Source: Ruminococcaceae bacterium UBA3710 (GTDB lineage Bacteria; Bacillota; Clostridia; Oscillospirales; Acutalibacteraceae). Taken from it: DNA of 11,391 bases. The notes beneath the pieces were generated by a model. It saw only the letters and a program-made list of their open reading frames with translations, was not told the origin of the DNA and searched no databases. The position numbers and the translations under genes are program-made. The stretch spans positions 1 to 11,391 of the forward strand of contig DFHZ01000138.1 in assembly GCA_002371985.1 (NCBI GenBank). The letters run 5' to 3'. This document shows positions 1-5,968 of this stretch, piece after piece. Every line of letters begins with the position of its first letter. The first letter of the stretch is position 1.

Positions 1-1921
1 TGGCATTGTCCCATGCTCCGCCGGAATTTGACATAAATACCGCCATAAGGAAACCGCTTGCGGTAGCACCTGCTAATAGCCCTACAACGCCACGGTAGCC
101 GAGTACCATACCGACAAGAAGAGGGGAGACAACGGCAACCAATGTAGGAAGAATCATTTCACGCAAACTTGCCTTTGTACATAGGTCTACGCAAGAAGCA
201 TAGTCGGCTTCCGATTTACCTTCCATAAGTCCGGTGATTTCTTTAAATTGACGGCGAACTTCTTTTACAACAGATTGTGCGGCTTTTCCAACCGATTCCA
301 TTGTTAATGCGGCAAATACAAACGGCAGACAGGAGCCGATAAACAGTCCTATTAAAACAGTCGGGTCTAACAAATTGAAAACAGAAGAAATTTCTTTGCC
401 TACAGAAGCACCGATATCCTGCACTTTGTTGACATAAGAGGCCATCAATGCGAGTGCAGTTAAAGCAGCCGAGCCGATTGCAAAGCCTTTACCGGTAGCG
501 GCAGTGGTGTTTCCGAGAGAATCAAGGGCATCGGTTCGCTCACGGACTTCCGCCGGTAATCCGGCCATTTCGGCAATACCACCTGCGTTATCTGCTACAG
601 GTCCGTATGCGTCGGTTGCAAGTGTAATTCCAAGTGTAGAGAGCATCCCTACGGCAGAAAGGGCTATACCATAAAGTCCTAAATTTATATTGGTCTTGCC
701 TCCCGAAATAAAGAAAGAAACTAAAATGCAGACAGCAACGATTATAATAGGAAGAATTGTTGAAAGCATACCAAGACCAAGTCCGCCGATAATAAGTGTT
801 GCAGAGCCGGTCTCCGATTTTGCGGCTAATTTTTTTGTAGGACGGTAGGTATCCGAAGTGAAATATTCGGTTGCACGACCAATTAAAACTCCTGATAAAA
901 GACCTGCAAGAATAGAAATGTAAATACCTACTGTGTTTTTACCGTCTAAGAAGTACCATACAATCGGGAAAGAAACAAGAGCAATCATAACAGCACTGAA
1001 ATTAGTACCACGGCTTAAAGAATGAAGCAAATCTTTTTGTGTTGCATTCTCTTTTGTTTTAACTAAGAAGGTTCCTAAAATCGAACAAATGATACCTGCG
1101 GCTGCAATTAACATCGGGACCATAAATGCACGAGTACCTGAAAGAGAAGAACTCGAAAAAGCGGCAACGCCCAAAGCACCGCAAGAAATTATTGAGCCGA
1201 CATACGACTCGTATAAGTCGGCGCCCATTCCTGCAACATCACCAACATTATCGCCGACATTGTCAGCAATAACAGCCGGGTTTCTCGGGTCATCTTCAGG
1301 AATACCTGCTTCAACTTTTCCTACCAAATCTGCACCTACATCAGCGGCTTTTGTGAATGTTCCTCCGCCTACTCTTGCAAAAAGTGCCATAGAAGAAGCA
1401 CCCATGCCGAATGTCAACATAGCACTTGACATTTCACTTGCAGGGAGTTTTAATATATTATGTAGCAATAATACCCAAACAGAAATATCGAGCAATCCTA
1501 AACCAACTACCGTGAAGCCCATTACGGAACCGGCAGAAAAAGCAACCCTTAAACCACGGTTTAAACCTTCACGGCAAGCATTAGCGGTTCTGGCATTGGC
1601 AGCAGTAGCAATTTTCATACCTACAAAACCGGATAATGCCGAAAAAATGCCGCCCGATAAAAAGGCAAAGGGTACGAAAATCGTCAGCATATCCATAAAT
1701 GCCATAACCGATAAAATTACTAACATTACAGCAAAGAAAACTGCAACAACGGTATATTGACGCTTTAAATATGCATTTGCACCGCTTTTTATAGCCGCTG
1801 AAATCTTTTGCATTTTTTCATTACCCGGAGAGAATTTCATAACATGTTTTGCCATTATGAGTGCAAATATTAAGGCAATGACAGAACTTGCAAGGGTAAG
1901 AAAAACAAAATAATTGTTCAT
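1..1921 (-). CDS. hppA: Membrane-bound pyrophosphatase (ion pump), 3' end outside window
   Basis: This integral membrane enzyme hydrolyses cytoplasmic pyrophosphate and uses the energy to pump Na+ or H+ out of the cell. The reading frame is open from ATG at 1921 to the window edge (640 codons), so only the last few tens of residues of the usual ~670-700 are missing. The family signature is explicit: the pyrophosphate-binding DNVGDNVGD near residues 219-228, preceded by [12 protein letters not shown], and NSGGAWDNA at the very left edge. The motif [10 protein letters not shown] near residue 470 has Ala where potassium-independent enzymes carry Lys. By family knowledge this points to the K+-dependent subfamily, many of which pump Na+; which ion is pumped here is inference. 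The N-terminus is a hydrophobic helix ([13 protein letters not shown]), and alternating hydrophobic segments continue throughout. An AGAAGG ribosome site lies about 9 nt before the ATG. It is transcribed divergently from the TipAS gene. Confidence 0.96.
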   Translation of the reverse strand, partial: MNNYFVFLTLASSVIALIFALIMAKHVMKFSPGNEKMQKISAAIKSGANAYLKRQYTVVAVFFAVMLVILSVMAFMDMLTIFVPFAFLSGGIFSALSGFVGMKIATAANARTANACREGLNRGLRVAFSAGSVMGFTVVGLGLLDISVWVLLLHNILKLPASEMSSAMLTFGMGASSMALFARVGGGTFTKAADVGADLVGKVEAGIPEDDPRNPAVIADNVGDNVGDVAGMGADLYESYVGSIISCGALGVAAFSSSSLSGTRAFMVPMLIAAAGIICSILGTFLVKTKENATQKDLLHSLSRGTNFSAVMIALVSFPIVWYFLDGKNTVGIYISILAGLLSGVLIGRATEYFTSDTYRPTKKLAAKSETGSATLIIGGLGLGMLSTILPIIIVAVCILVSFFISGGKTNINLGLYGIALSAVGMLSTLGITLATDAYGPVADNAGGIAEMAGLPAEVRERTDALDSLGNTTAATGKGFAIGSAALTALALMASYVNKVQDIGASVGKEISSVFNLLDPTVLIGLFIGSCLPFVFAALTMESVGKAAQSVVKEVRRQFKEITGLMEGKSEADYASCVDLCTKASLREMILPTLVAVVSPLLVGMVLGYRGVVGLLAGATASGFLMAVFMSNSGGAWDNA

Positions 1922-1977
1922 AGTTTCAAACCTTCTTTGTTAAAAAATTATCTTTCTTTTGCTTAAGACAAGCATAT

Positions 1978-2006
1978 ATTTTATACTATTTGAATAATTT
2001 TGTCAA
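1978..2006 (-). promoter_or_regulatory. SigA-type promoter for hppA
   Basis: On the minus strand TTGACA (2006-2001) is followed by a 17-nt spacer and TAAAAT (1983-1978), which is a perfect -35 and a near-consensus -10. Initiation would fall near 1971, giving a ~50-nt leader before the hppA ATG. The only gene immediately downstream is hppA. Confidence 0.8.
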
Positions 2007-2058
2007 TACAAAATTGTAACATTTGATATTTTTTTTTAAAATTAAACGAGGTGTAATA

Positions 2059-2454
2059 ATGAATTACGAAAAAAATGGTAAAAAAGAACAAAAATTGTAT
2101 TATAAAGAGGCAAAAGACAGGTGGGGGAGAACGCCGGCATTTAAAGAATACGAACAAAAATCAAAAGAACATCAAGAAGAGTTTAAGGATATTTCAAATG
2201 GTCTTTTGGAAATATTTGCAGAAATAGGGAAAATGAAAGAACTGCCTGTTGACGATTTGTCAGTTCAAAACAGTATTGATATGCTGAAGAATTACATTAC
2301 AGAGCATTTTTATACCTGTACTGATGATATACTTTTTGGACTTGGTGAAATGTATGTTGCCGATAATCGCTTTAAAGAAAATATCGACCATGCCGGTGGT
2401 CCCGGCACAGCCGAATTTGTCTCAAAAGCAATAAATTTTTATTGTAATAAATGA
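2059..2454 (+). CDS. Stand-alone TipAS antibiotic-recognition domain protein
   Basis: This is a 131-residue soluble, mostly helical protein resembling the C-terminal ligand-binding half of MerR-family TipA regulators, which binds thiopeptide antibiotics. Matching features are the DRWGRTPAFKEYEQKS segment (residues 20-35), the EHFYTCTDDILFGLGEMY stretch (82-99), ADNRF (101-105) and the closing GPGTAEFVSKAI (114-125). The MerR DNA-binding half is absent, so the protein is either a sequestering binding protein or acts with a partner. Cys87 in FYTC appears to sit where TipA carries its thiopeptide-reactive cysteine; that alignment is from memory. I chose the ATG at 2059 rather than the upstream in-frame ATG at 2023 because a GAGGTG ribosome site lies 6-8 nt before it and the extra N-terminal residues are lysine- and phenylalanine-rich low-complexity. 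It ends at a bidirectional terminator. Confidence 0.85.
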   Translation: MNYEKNGKKEQKLYYKEAKDRWGRTPAFKEYEQKSKEHQEEFKDISNGLLEIFAEIGKMKELPVDDLSVQNSIDMLKNYITEHFYTCTDDILFGLGEMYVADNRFKENIDHAGGPGTAEFVSKAINFYCNK

Positions 2455-2520
2455 TAGGTTTAAATACTATATGGTATTTATTTGTAATGGTTATAATATA
2501 AAGTAATAATTGAAAAAATA

Positions 2521-2550
2521 AAAACCGCTATGAAAAGCGGTTTTTATTTT
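2521..2550. terminator. Bidirectional rho-independent terminator
   Basis: A perfect 9-bp stem, AAAACCGCT (2521-2529) with AGCGGTTTT (2536-2544), has a 6-nt loop and is followed by TTTTATTTT on the plus strand and by a T-rich tract on the minus strand. It lies between the convergent TipAS gene and the Rrf2 gene and can end both transcripts. Confidence 0.85.
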
Positions 2551-2576
2551 TGGTGTGTGAGGAATAATTTGCTTCT

Positions 2577-2993
2577 TTATTTCTTTGTGATCATGTCCAT
2601 AAGGCCGGACAGGGTTTGTTTTTTGAGTTCTTCTTCGGCTTTTTCCTCAATGGAACAAAATGCCTTGGTAAGAACAGGTTTGATGTGTTTGCCAACAATA
2701 CATTTGTCATTTGAGTTCTGATGAATATCAAATATGTGTATACGCGAAGTATCATAGATTGCTTGATATATCGCATATAGTGTCAGGCTATCAGGGGCAA
2801 CGCAGAGCGAAAAACCGCCCGTGCCGGGTCTGCCTTTTATGATATCGCCTTTGTTAAGCAGTGCGGTAAGTTTTCGGATGTAACTTGCGTTCGTGCCCAC
2901 ACTGTTGGCAATTTGTTCCGATGTTAAAGGTACCTTTGATCCGGCAATCATAATTAAAGTATGAATAGCCGATGAAAATCTTGTGTCGGTCAT
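2577..2993 (-). CDS. Rrf2-family transcriptional regulator (YwnA-like)
   Basis: This 138-residue DNA-binding protein has an N-terminal winged helix (about residues 5-62: SEQIANSVGTNASYIRKLT, then the wing GRPGTGGFSL) followed by a dimerisation helix and a short tail. The layout and the HQNSNDKCIVGKHI segment (91-104) are typical of Rrf2 proteins. Iron-sulfur members such as IscR and NsrR have a three-cysteine cluster in this area. Here only Cys98 is present, with Cys64 and Cys113 elsewhere, so an Fe-S cluster is unlikely and a redox- or ligand-sensing YwnA-like mode fits better. The start ATG overlaps the stop codon of the nitroreductase by 4 nt (ATGA), which implies translational coupling, so it probably regulates its own operon. 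Confidence 0.9.
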   Translation of the reverse strand: MTDTRFSSAIHTLIMIAGSKVPLTSEQIANSVGTNASYIRKLTALLNKGDIIKGRPGTGGFSLCVAPDSLTLYAIYQAIYDTSRIHIFDIHQNSNDKCIVGKHIKPVLTKAFCSIEEKAEEELKKQTLSGLMDMITKK

Positions 2994-3808
2994 ATCTGTC
3001 TCCTGAATGTAACAATATATTGTGTGTTTTGGGGTGTGGCGATACCAGGATCAGCAAACTCGAATTTGCCGTTAATACCGTCTTCTTCACGCACTAAATC
3101 AAAATGTGCCAGTGCAATACCTATATCGACCTTTTGAATGTCGCCAAGCGGACTGTCTTTCATAGATTTTGCTTCGTAAAAATGAATGCAGTTGCCGTCG
3201 GATACAGCACGCCACGGTTGACCGTTTGCGGCGGAAGGTGCAAGACGCACCGCTTCCAGTGCGTTTGCGAATACACCTGCATTGTCATAATCAAGTCCAT
3301 TATCAAATGTCCTGTTAAAAAATATGTTCTCAAAAGGTTTTCGACTGTCGGCTTTAATGCCTTTTCGCATAAGGCTTTCACGAATTGACATTTTATCCGC
3401 CGGATAGCCTATCGGACTTGCAACAGGCATAATCTCGTTTTCGTCTATATTTATTGCCTTTTCAAAAGCAGTACGATTGAGGGATGCCGCTAACATAACT
3501 GTGCCGATACCCCGTGAGAGTGCATATATACATACCTTTTCAAAACTGTAACCGAACGCAATTTCGAAATGCGGTACTCGTTTTGTCTTTGCCGCAATAT
3601 ATTCTTCTGCACCGATAATAACAGGACTTGTAAGCCCGTTTTGTTTCGCATTAAGCAGAAAAAACTCAATCGAAATTCCCCACGGGTTTTCAAGGGAAGA
3701 AAGCAAATCGGTCATATACTTTCTGTCTTCATCGGTAAGTGCTCTGCCGTCAAATGTTCGTACACTTCTTCTTTGTTTAACCAATTCTTTTATTAAAATA
3801 CGCATCAT
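2990..3808 (-). CDS. Nitroreductase-family flavoprotein (TM1586-like)
   Basis: This cytoplasmic FMN-dependent oxidoreductase has 272 residues. The N-terminal half has the FMN-phosphate motif QRRSVRTFDG (residues 12-21). The C-terminal half has a second nitroreductase-like segment, RLAPSAANGQPWRAV (188-202), and KVDIGIALAHFDL (226-238). The long single chain with two such halves suits the TM1586-type nitroreductases, in which one polypeptide forms a pseudo-dimer. The substrate cannot be read from sequence. Two ATG codons are adjacent (3808 and 3805) and AGGA lies a few bases before them, so the start is certain to within one codon. It is the first gene of an operon with an Rrf2 regulator, an arrangement common for stress- or electrophile-induced reductases. 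Confidence 0.88.
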   Translation of the reverse strand: MMRILIKELVKQRRSVRTFDGRALTDEDRKYMTDLLSSLENPWGISIEFFLLNAKQNGLTSPVIIGAEEYIAAKTKRVPHFEIAFGYSFEKVCIYALSRGIGTVMLAASLNRTAFEKAINIDENEIMPVASPIGYPADKMSIRESLMRKGIKADSRKPFENIFFNRTFDNGLDYDNAGVFANALEAVRLAPSAANGQPWRAVSDGNCIHFYEAKSMKDSPLGDIQKVDIGIALAHFDLVREEDGINGKFEFADPGIATPQNTQYIVTFRRQI

Positions 3809-3835
3809 TTCGTTCCTTTTCTGTAATTGTAATAG

Positions 3836-3875
3836 ATACTAATACAGTATATATCAAATGAAGTTACTTTGTCAA
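3836..3875 (-). promoter_or_regulatory. Promoter with overlapping palindrome for the nitroreductase-rrf2 operon
   Basis: On the minus strand TTGACA (3875-3870) is followed by an 18-nt spacer and TATACT (3851-3846). A perfect inverted repeat, ATACT-N5-AGTAT (3836-3850), overlaps the -10 and the start site. This is a suitable place for repression, and the Rrf2 protein encoded in the operon is the natural candidate; that assignment is inference. Confidence 0.65.
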
Positions 3876-3897
3876 TACATAAATTAATCTAATAAAC

Positions 3898-3931
3898 AAA
3901 TAAGCGGAGCGTTCCTGCTCTCCCCTTATTT
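3898..3931. terminator. Imperfect hairpin, terminator-like
   Basis: AAATAAG (3898-3904) pairs with CTTATTT (3925-3931), and an inner GGAGC/GCTC stem extends it with bulges. The flanks are AT-rich. No gene ends at it on either strand, so it may be a leftover from a lost gene. Confidence 0.4.
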
Positions 3932-4208
3932 CTTAAAAATATATTTTTGCATTTGCATATCAGATTTGACAAATCTTTTGATTGTAAAAGTCATTTCCGA
4001 AATTTTAAAAATTCTTGAATCTCGCCCTTATCTTTTTCTCATCAGAAAAATTTTTCGACTTTTTTAAAAGTCTTTTTAATCGGATATTAAATGGTGATAA
4101 AACAGAAAATAAAAAAGCGATTCTAAAAGATCACAAAAAATGGTGGATTTTAAATAACTCAGGATATCACCATAGCCTACGATATAATGTATTATCTTAA
4201 AACTAACG
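3932..4208. other. AT-rich gene-free stretch with short palindromes
   Basis: I find no convincing gene on either strand. It contains AGATTTG-A-CAAATCT (3962-3976), a perfect operator-like palindrome, and GACTTTT-TT-AAAAGTC (4057-4072) followed by TTTTT. Short open frames here lack ribosome sites and family resemblance. It is probably part of the degraded phage-like scar that follows. Confidence 0.5.
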
Positions 4209-4297
4209 ATGGATATTGATAAACTTATAAAGAAATCACTAAAGAGGTTATCAAAGGCAAATGGTACAAAGGAGCGGGTAGAAAGCAATGCATAACC
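4209..4297 (+). pseudogene. Relic of a phage lysozyme Cpl-7 (CW_7) cell-wall-binding repeat
   Basis: Two neighbouring frames together spell a recognisable Cpl-7 repeat: MDIDKL in one frame (4209-4226), then after a one-base shift YKEITKEVIKGKWYKGAGRK (4226-4285). The family pattern is roughly D-x-D-x-L-A-x-E-V-I-x-G-K-W-G-x-G-x-x-R-K. Such repeats form the C-terminus of phage endolysins and bind peptidoglycan. No catalytic domain, start site or second repeat is visible, and the frame then runs into unrelated sequence, so this is a dead fragment. Confidence 0.6.
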
Positions 4298-4309
4298 GCC
4301 TTTCTATTT

Positions 4310-4331
4310 CATGTCCCTTTCGTGTCCCTTT
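4310..4331. repeat. Tandem 11-bp direct repeat (x2)
   Basis: CATGTCCCTTT (4310-4320) is directly followed by CGTGTCCCTTT (4321-4331), one mismatch in 11. It lies just past the endolysin relic. Such pairs occur as recombinase arm sites or at the ends of integrase genes; neither is proven here. Confidence 0.6.
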
Positions 4332-4341
4332 TGCGTTATTT

Positions 4342-4374
4342 TTTATGATAATTTGTTGTTGTTTATGATAATTT
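4342..4374. repeat. 13-bp direct repeat with 20-bp period
   Basis: TTTATGATAATTT occurs at 4342-4354 and 4362-4374, exactly two helical turns apart, which is a spacing suited to cooperative protein binding. The role is unknown. Confidence 0.6.
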
Positions 4375-4400
4375 AATTATAATCAAAAACAAGTCAAAGT

Positions 4401-4495
4401 CCGCATAAATAAGGGAAAAATTAAAAGAAACCGCTATACAAAGCGGTTTTCCTTTTTGGTGGGAGAGGCCCGAAACACCCCTTTATTTATGCGGG
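4401..4495. repeat. Long-range inverted repeat enclosing a terminator
   Basis: CCGCATAAATAAGGG (4401-4415) is inverted, with one extra base, at about 4480-4495 (CCCTTTATTTATGCGG). The arms enclose the terminator hairpin at 4428-4449. The enclosed sequence also contains GGTGGGAGAGGCCCGAA, which does not fold as a tRNA. It could be an element end or attachment region. Confidence 0.5.
4412..4449 (-). terminator. Rho-independent terminator for the nuclease operon
   Basis: On the minus strand AAACCGCT (4449-4442) pairs with AGCGGTTT (4435-4428) around a 6-nt loop and is followed by CTTTTAATTTTT. It lies ~100 nt past the end of the small hypothetical gene. Its stem and 3' flank resemble the terminator at 2521-2550. 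Confidence 0.75.
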
Positions 4496-4507
4496 TCTTC
4501 AGGTCTC

Positions 4508-4529
4508 TTGTACTTAATTTGTACTTAAT
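4508..4529. repeat. Perfect tandem 11-bp direct repeat (x2)
   Basis: TTGTACTTAAT is repeated without change at 4508-4518 and 4519-4529, directly downstream of the minus-strand hypothetical gene. It is the second 11-bp tandem pair within 220 bp, the other being at 4310-4331, and the two pairs are unrelated in sequence. Confidence 0.75.
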
Positions 4530-4546
4530 AAGCGATTTTATGGGTT

Positions 4547-4954
4547 TTATTTCACACTTCTTATATCGCTTTCAACGATGTTAAAACGCATAAATTCAGG
4601 TATAGCATTTTTTATTGCATCTTGTTTGATTTGTGCATCATTGTTTACCGCCGACAAGCCAACTATACTTGACGGATACAAAACCGTTTTGAGCTTTGAC
4701 TTACGAATATCGTTATAATCTTCACACAAAGGGACATTGTTTAAGCGGCTTAAATAGTCAACCATTGCCAAAAGATAAAAGCTTTCGGGATACCACTGTT
4801 TTTTGTAATACATATCAATATCTTTGCTTTTCAGACTTTCAATAAGAAAATCAATATCGCCAAGTTCTTTTAAGCGGTGACAAACATTACTTTTAAACAG
4901 TTCAAAGGCAGGGCGATGTTCATTATTCGTTTGTTGGTTTAGGTAAATATTCAT
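4547..4954 (-). CDS. Conserved hypothetical protein, nuclease-linked
   Basis: This is a 135-residue soluble protein without signal peptide or membrane segments, predicted largely helical. The core (HRPAFELFKSNVCHRLKELG, then DFLIESL, YPESFYLLAMVDYLSRLNN and IPEFMRFNIVESDIRSVK) resembles a family of uncharacterised small proteins I associate with gut Clostridia; I know no function for it. The frame is open back to 5095, but the upstream part is a shadow of the nuclease gene. I place the start at ATG 4954, just before the homologous core, which gives a 32-nt overlap with the nuclease gene. Only a weak AAAGAA precedes it, so translational coupling is likely. Tight overlap with a probable toxin nuclease suggests a partner or immunity role, but this is inference. 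Confidence 0.7.
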   Translation of the reverse strand: MNIYLNQQTNNEHRPAFELFKSNVCHRLKELGDIDFLIESLKSKDIDMYYKKQWYPESFYLLAMVDYLSRLNNVPLCEDYNDIRKSKLKTVLYPSSIVGLSAVNNDAQIKQDAIKNAIPEFMRFNIVESDIRSVK

Positions 4955-5573
4955 ATTCTTTAGAAAAGCAAATGCTCGACCAATCGATTTTTTTGGCTTT
5001 ATAAATGATTTTTGAGTATTCTTTTTTACCTTTATTTTTTTGATATGTAAGAATAATTCGCTTTTGATTAGATGATATGTTTCGGATATCTTCATTCAGT
5101 ATTGTATTTGGTATTAATTTTTTCGCATTTTCATCAAAAACAAAGCCCATACAACCTTTAATATTTCCTGCCGTTTTTTCTGTGTATAATCTCGGCTTAA
5201 ACACATCATAATCACCAATCGAATTTGCAGAAAGATTTTCTTCCATCAACATCGGTAATACTGTTAGTTTTAATTGAGTTGTGCCGTCATCTGAAAAATC
5301 AAAATCTTTAATACGAAGCCTTTTCACCAAACATTTCTTATAAAATACTTTGGCAAATCTTTCTACACCTTTGAAATCATTTTTAAATTCATCTGTGAGC
5401 TTTACACCGGTTAAATGCAGAAAATTACTTGCATTAAATTCAACTTCCATATAAGAGAGCTTTTTATTTCTGTCCATACAAACAAACAGCAAGTTTTTGT
5501 TTTTTAAATTTTTCTCATATTTTTCTGCACAATTAAAAATAATTGCCAAAGCTTCACTTTTACCAGAACTCAA
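4923..5573 (-). CDS. PBECR4-like nuclease (barnase-EndoU-ColicinE5/D-RelE-like fold)
   Basis: This is a 216-residue soluble protein resembling the phage-associated PBECR4 nuclease-like domain. N-terminal features are FNCAEKYEKNL (13-23) and the beta-rich NASNFLHLTGVKL (47-59), with His53 a possible catalytic residue. The middle carries KLTVLPML and FKPRLYTEKTAGNIKGCMGF (125-144). The C-terminal part carries PNTILNEDIR (155-164), KRIILTY and YSKIIYKAKKIDW (186-198). These domains are thought to be RNA-cleaving toxins; activity here is not shown. An in-frame TAA stands directly before TTG at 5573, so the start is this TTG (AGGGGAA lies about 10 nt upstream) or the N-terminus is slightly truncated. 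It is preceded by a hairpin and tandem repeats on the same strand and overlaps a small conserved gene, a toxin-antitoxin-like setting. Confidence 0.72.
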   Translation of the reverse strand: MSSGKSEALAIIFNCAEKYEKNLKNKNLLFVCMDRNKKLSYMEVEFNASNFLHLTGVKLTDEFKNDFKGVERFAKVFYKKCLVKRLRIKDFDFSDDGTTQLKLTVLPMLMEENLSANSIGDYDVFKPRLYTEKTAGNIKGCMGFVFDENAKKLIPNTILNEDIRNISSNQKRIILTYQKNKGKKEYSKIIYKAKKIDWSSICFSKEYEYLPKPTNE

Positions 5574-5595
5574 TTATTGCACTTCCCCTAAATTT

Positions 5596-5635
5596 TAAGG
5601 GAGATTATGTCACCGCAGTGTCACAATCTCCCTTA
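5596..5635. repeat. Perfect 11-bp hairpin upstream of the nuclease gene
   Basis: TAAGGGAGATT (5596-5606) pairs with AATCTCCCTTA (5625-5635), leaving an 18-nt loop that itself contains two GTCAC copies. It separates the repeats from the nuclease start. It has no clear U-tract on the minus strand, so it may act as a weak attenuator or an RNA end-protecting structure rather than a classical terminator. Confidence 0.75.
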
Positions 5636-5643
5636 GTGACTGA

Positions 5644-5776
5644 TTTTATCGTTGTCTGCCAACTAACGAGTCTTTACGCCTCGTATCAATTTCAGGTTTT
5701 ATCGTTGCCTGCCAACATTCGGGTCTTTCACCCCGCATCAATTTCAGATTTTAGGTGTCAGCCACACCGATGAAAT
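5644..5776 (-). repeat. Tandem ~53-bp repeats (2 full, 1 degenerate) with RNA hairpins
   Basis: Unit A (5644-5696) and unit B (5697-5748) share TTTTATCGTTG, CTGCCAAC, GTCTTT and ATCAATTTCAG. A degenerate third unit starts at 5749. Read on the minus strand, each full unit folds into two hairpins. The first has an ACGAG/CTCGT stem in A and a CGGG/CCCG stem in B, a compensatory change. The second is GTTG/CAAC in both. The third unit keeps only a hairpin, GGTGT/ACACC. Stem conservation with changed bases suggests selection on an RNA. The strong minus-strand promoter at 5817-5845 would transcribe it into the nuclease gene. It could be an RNA antitoxin (type III-like) or a regulatory leader; arm-type recombinase sites are the main alternative. 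Confidence 0.6.
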
Positions 5777-5789
5777 AAATCATCAAACA

Positions 5790-5808
5790 AATGATGCGAA
5801 GCATCATT
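5790..5808. repeat. Small perfect hairpin at the 5' end of the repeat transcript
   Basis: AATGATGC (5790-5797), GAA, GCATCATT (5801-5808): an 8-bp stem with a 3-nt loop. Relative to the minus-strand promoter it would be the first structure in the transcript, where such hairpins often stabilise RNA. Confidence 0.7.
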
Positions 5809-5816
5809 GCAACATT

Positions 5817-5845
5817 ATAATAACATACTTTGATCAGATAGTCAA
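5817..5845 (-). promoter_or_regulatory. Strong promoter driving the repeats and nuclease genes
   Basis: On the minus strand TTGACT (5845-5840) is followed by a 17-nt spacer and TATTAT (5822-5817). Transcription would begin around 5810, immediately before the hairpin and repeats. TTGCAAC copies at 5808-5814 and 5854-5860 flank the promoter. Confidence 0.75.
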
Positions 5846-5860
5846 TATTTTTGTTGCAAC

Positions 5861-5930
5861 GATAGTATAACACCATTTTTTAGGTATATACTATACTATT
5901 TTATGTAAAAGCAGTATGACCCGATACTAT
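5861..5930. repeat. Cluster of ATACTAT/ATAGTAT motifs
   Basis: The 7-mer occurs at 5862-5868 (inverted form), 5888-5894, 5893-5899 and 5924-5930, between the integrase stop and the repeat promoter. Placement fits either operator sites for that promoter or arm-type integrase sites next to int. No binding protein can be named. Confidence 0.45.
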
Positions 5931-5968
5931 AAATTTAGCATAATAATTTGCGACTTTCACCGACATAT

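Noticed and set aside
1089..1760. Plus-strand 223-codon open frame
   Set aside because: It is a shadow of the hppA gene, whose minus-strand frame matches the family throughout.
4015..4288. Short open frames on both strands in the scar
   Set aside because: No ribosome sites and low-complexity composition; the only recognisable protein signal is the Cpl-7 relic.
4455..4500. tRNA-like 3' end (minus strand ...CTCCCACCA)
   Set aside because: No T-arm, anticodon arm or matching 5' acceptor strand can be folded around it.
5644..5776. CRISPR array
   Set aside because: The ~53-bp units are near-identical along most of their length with no unique spacers, only 2-3 copies exist, and no cas genes are present.
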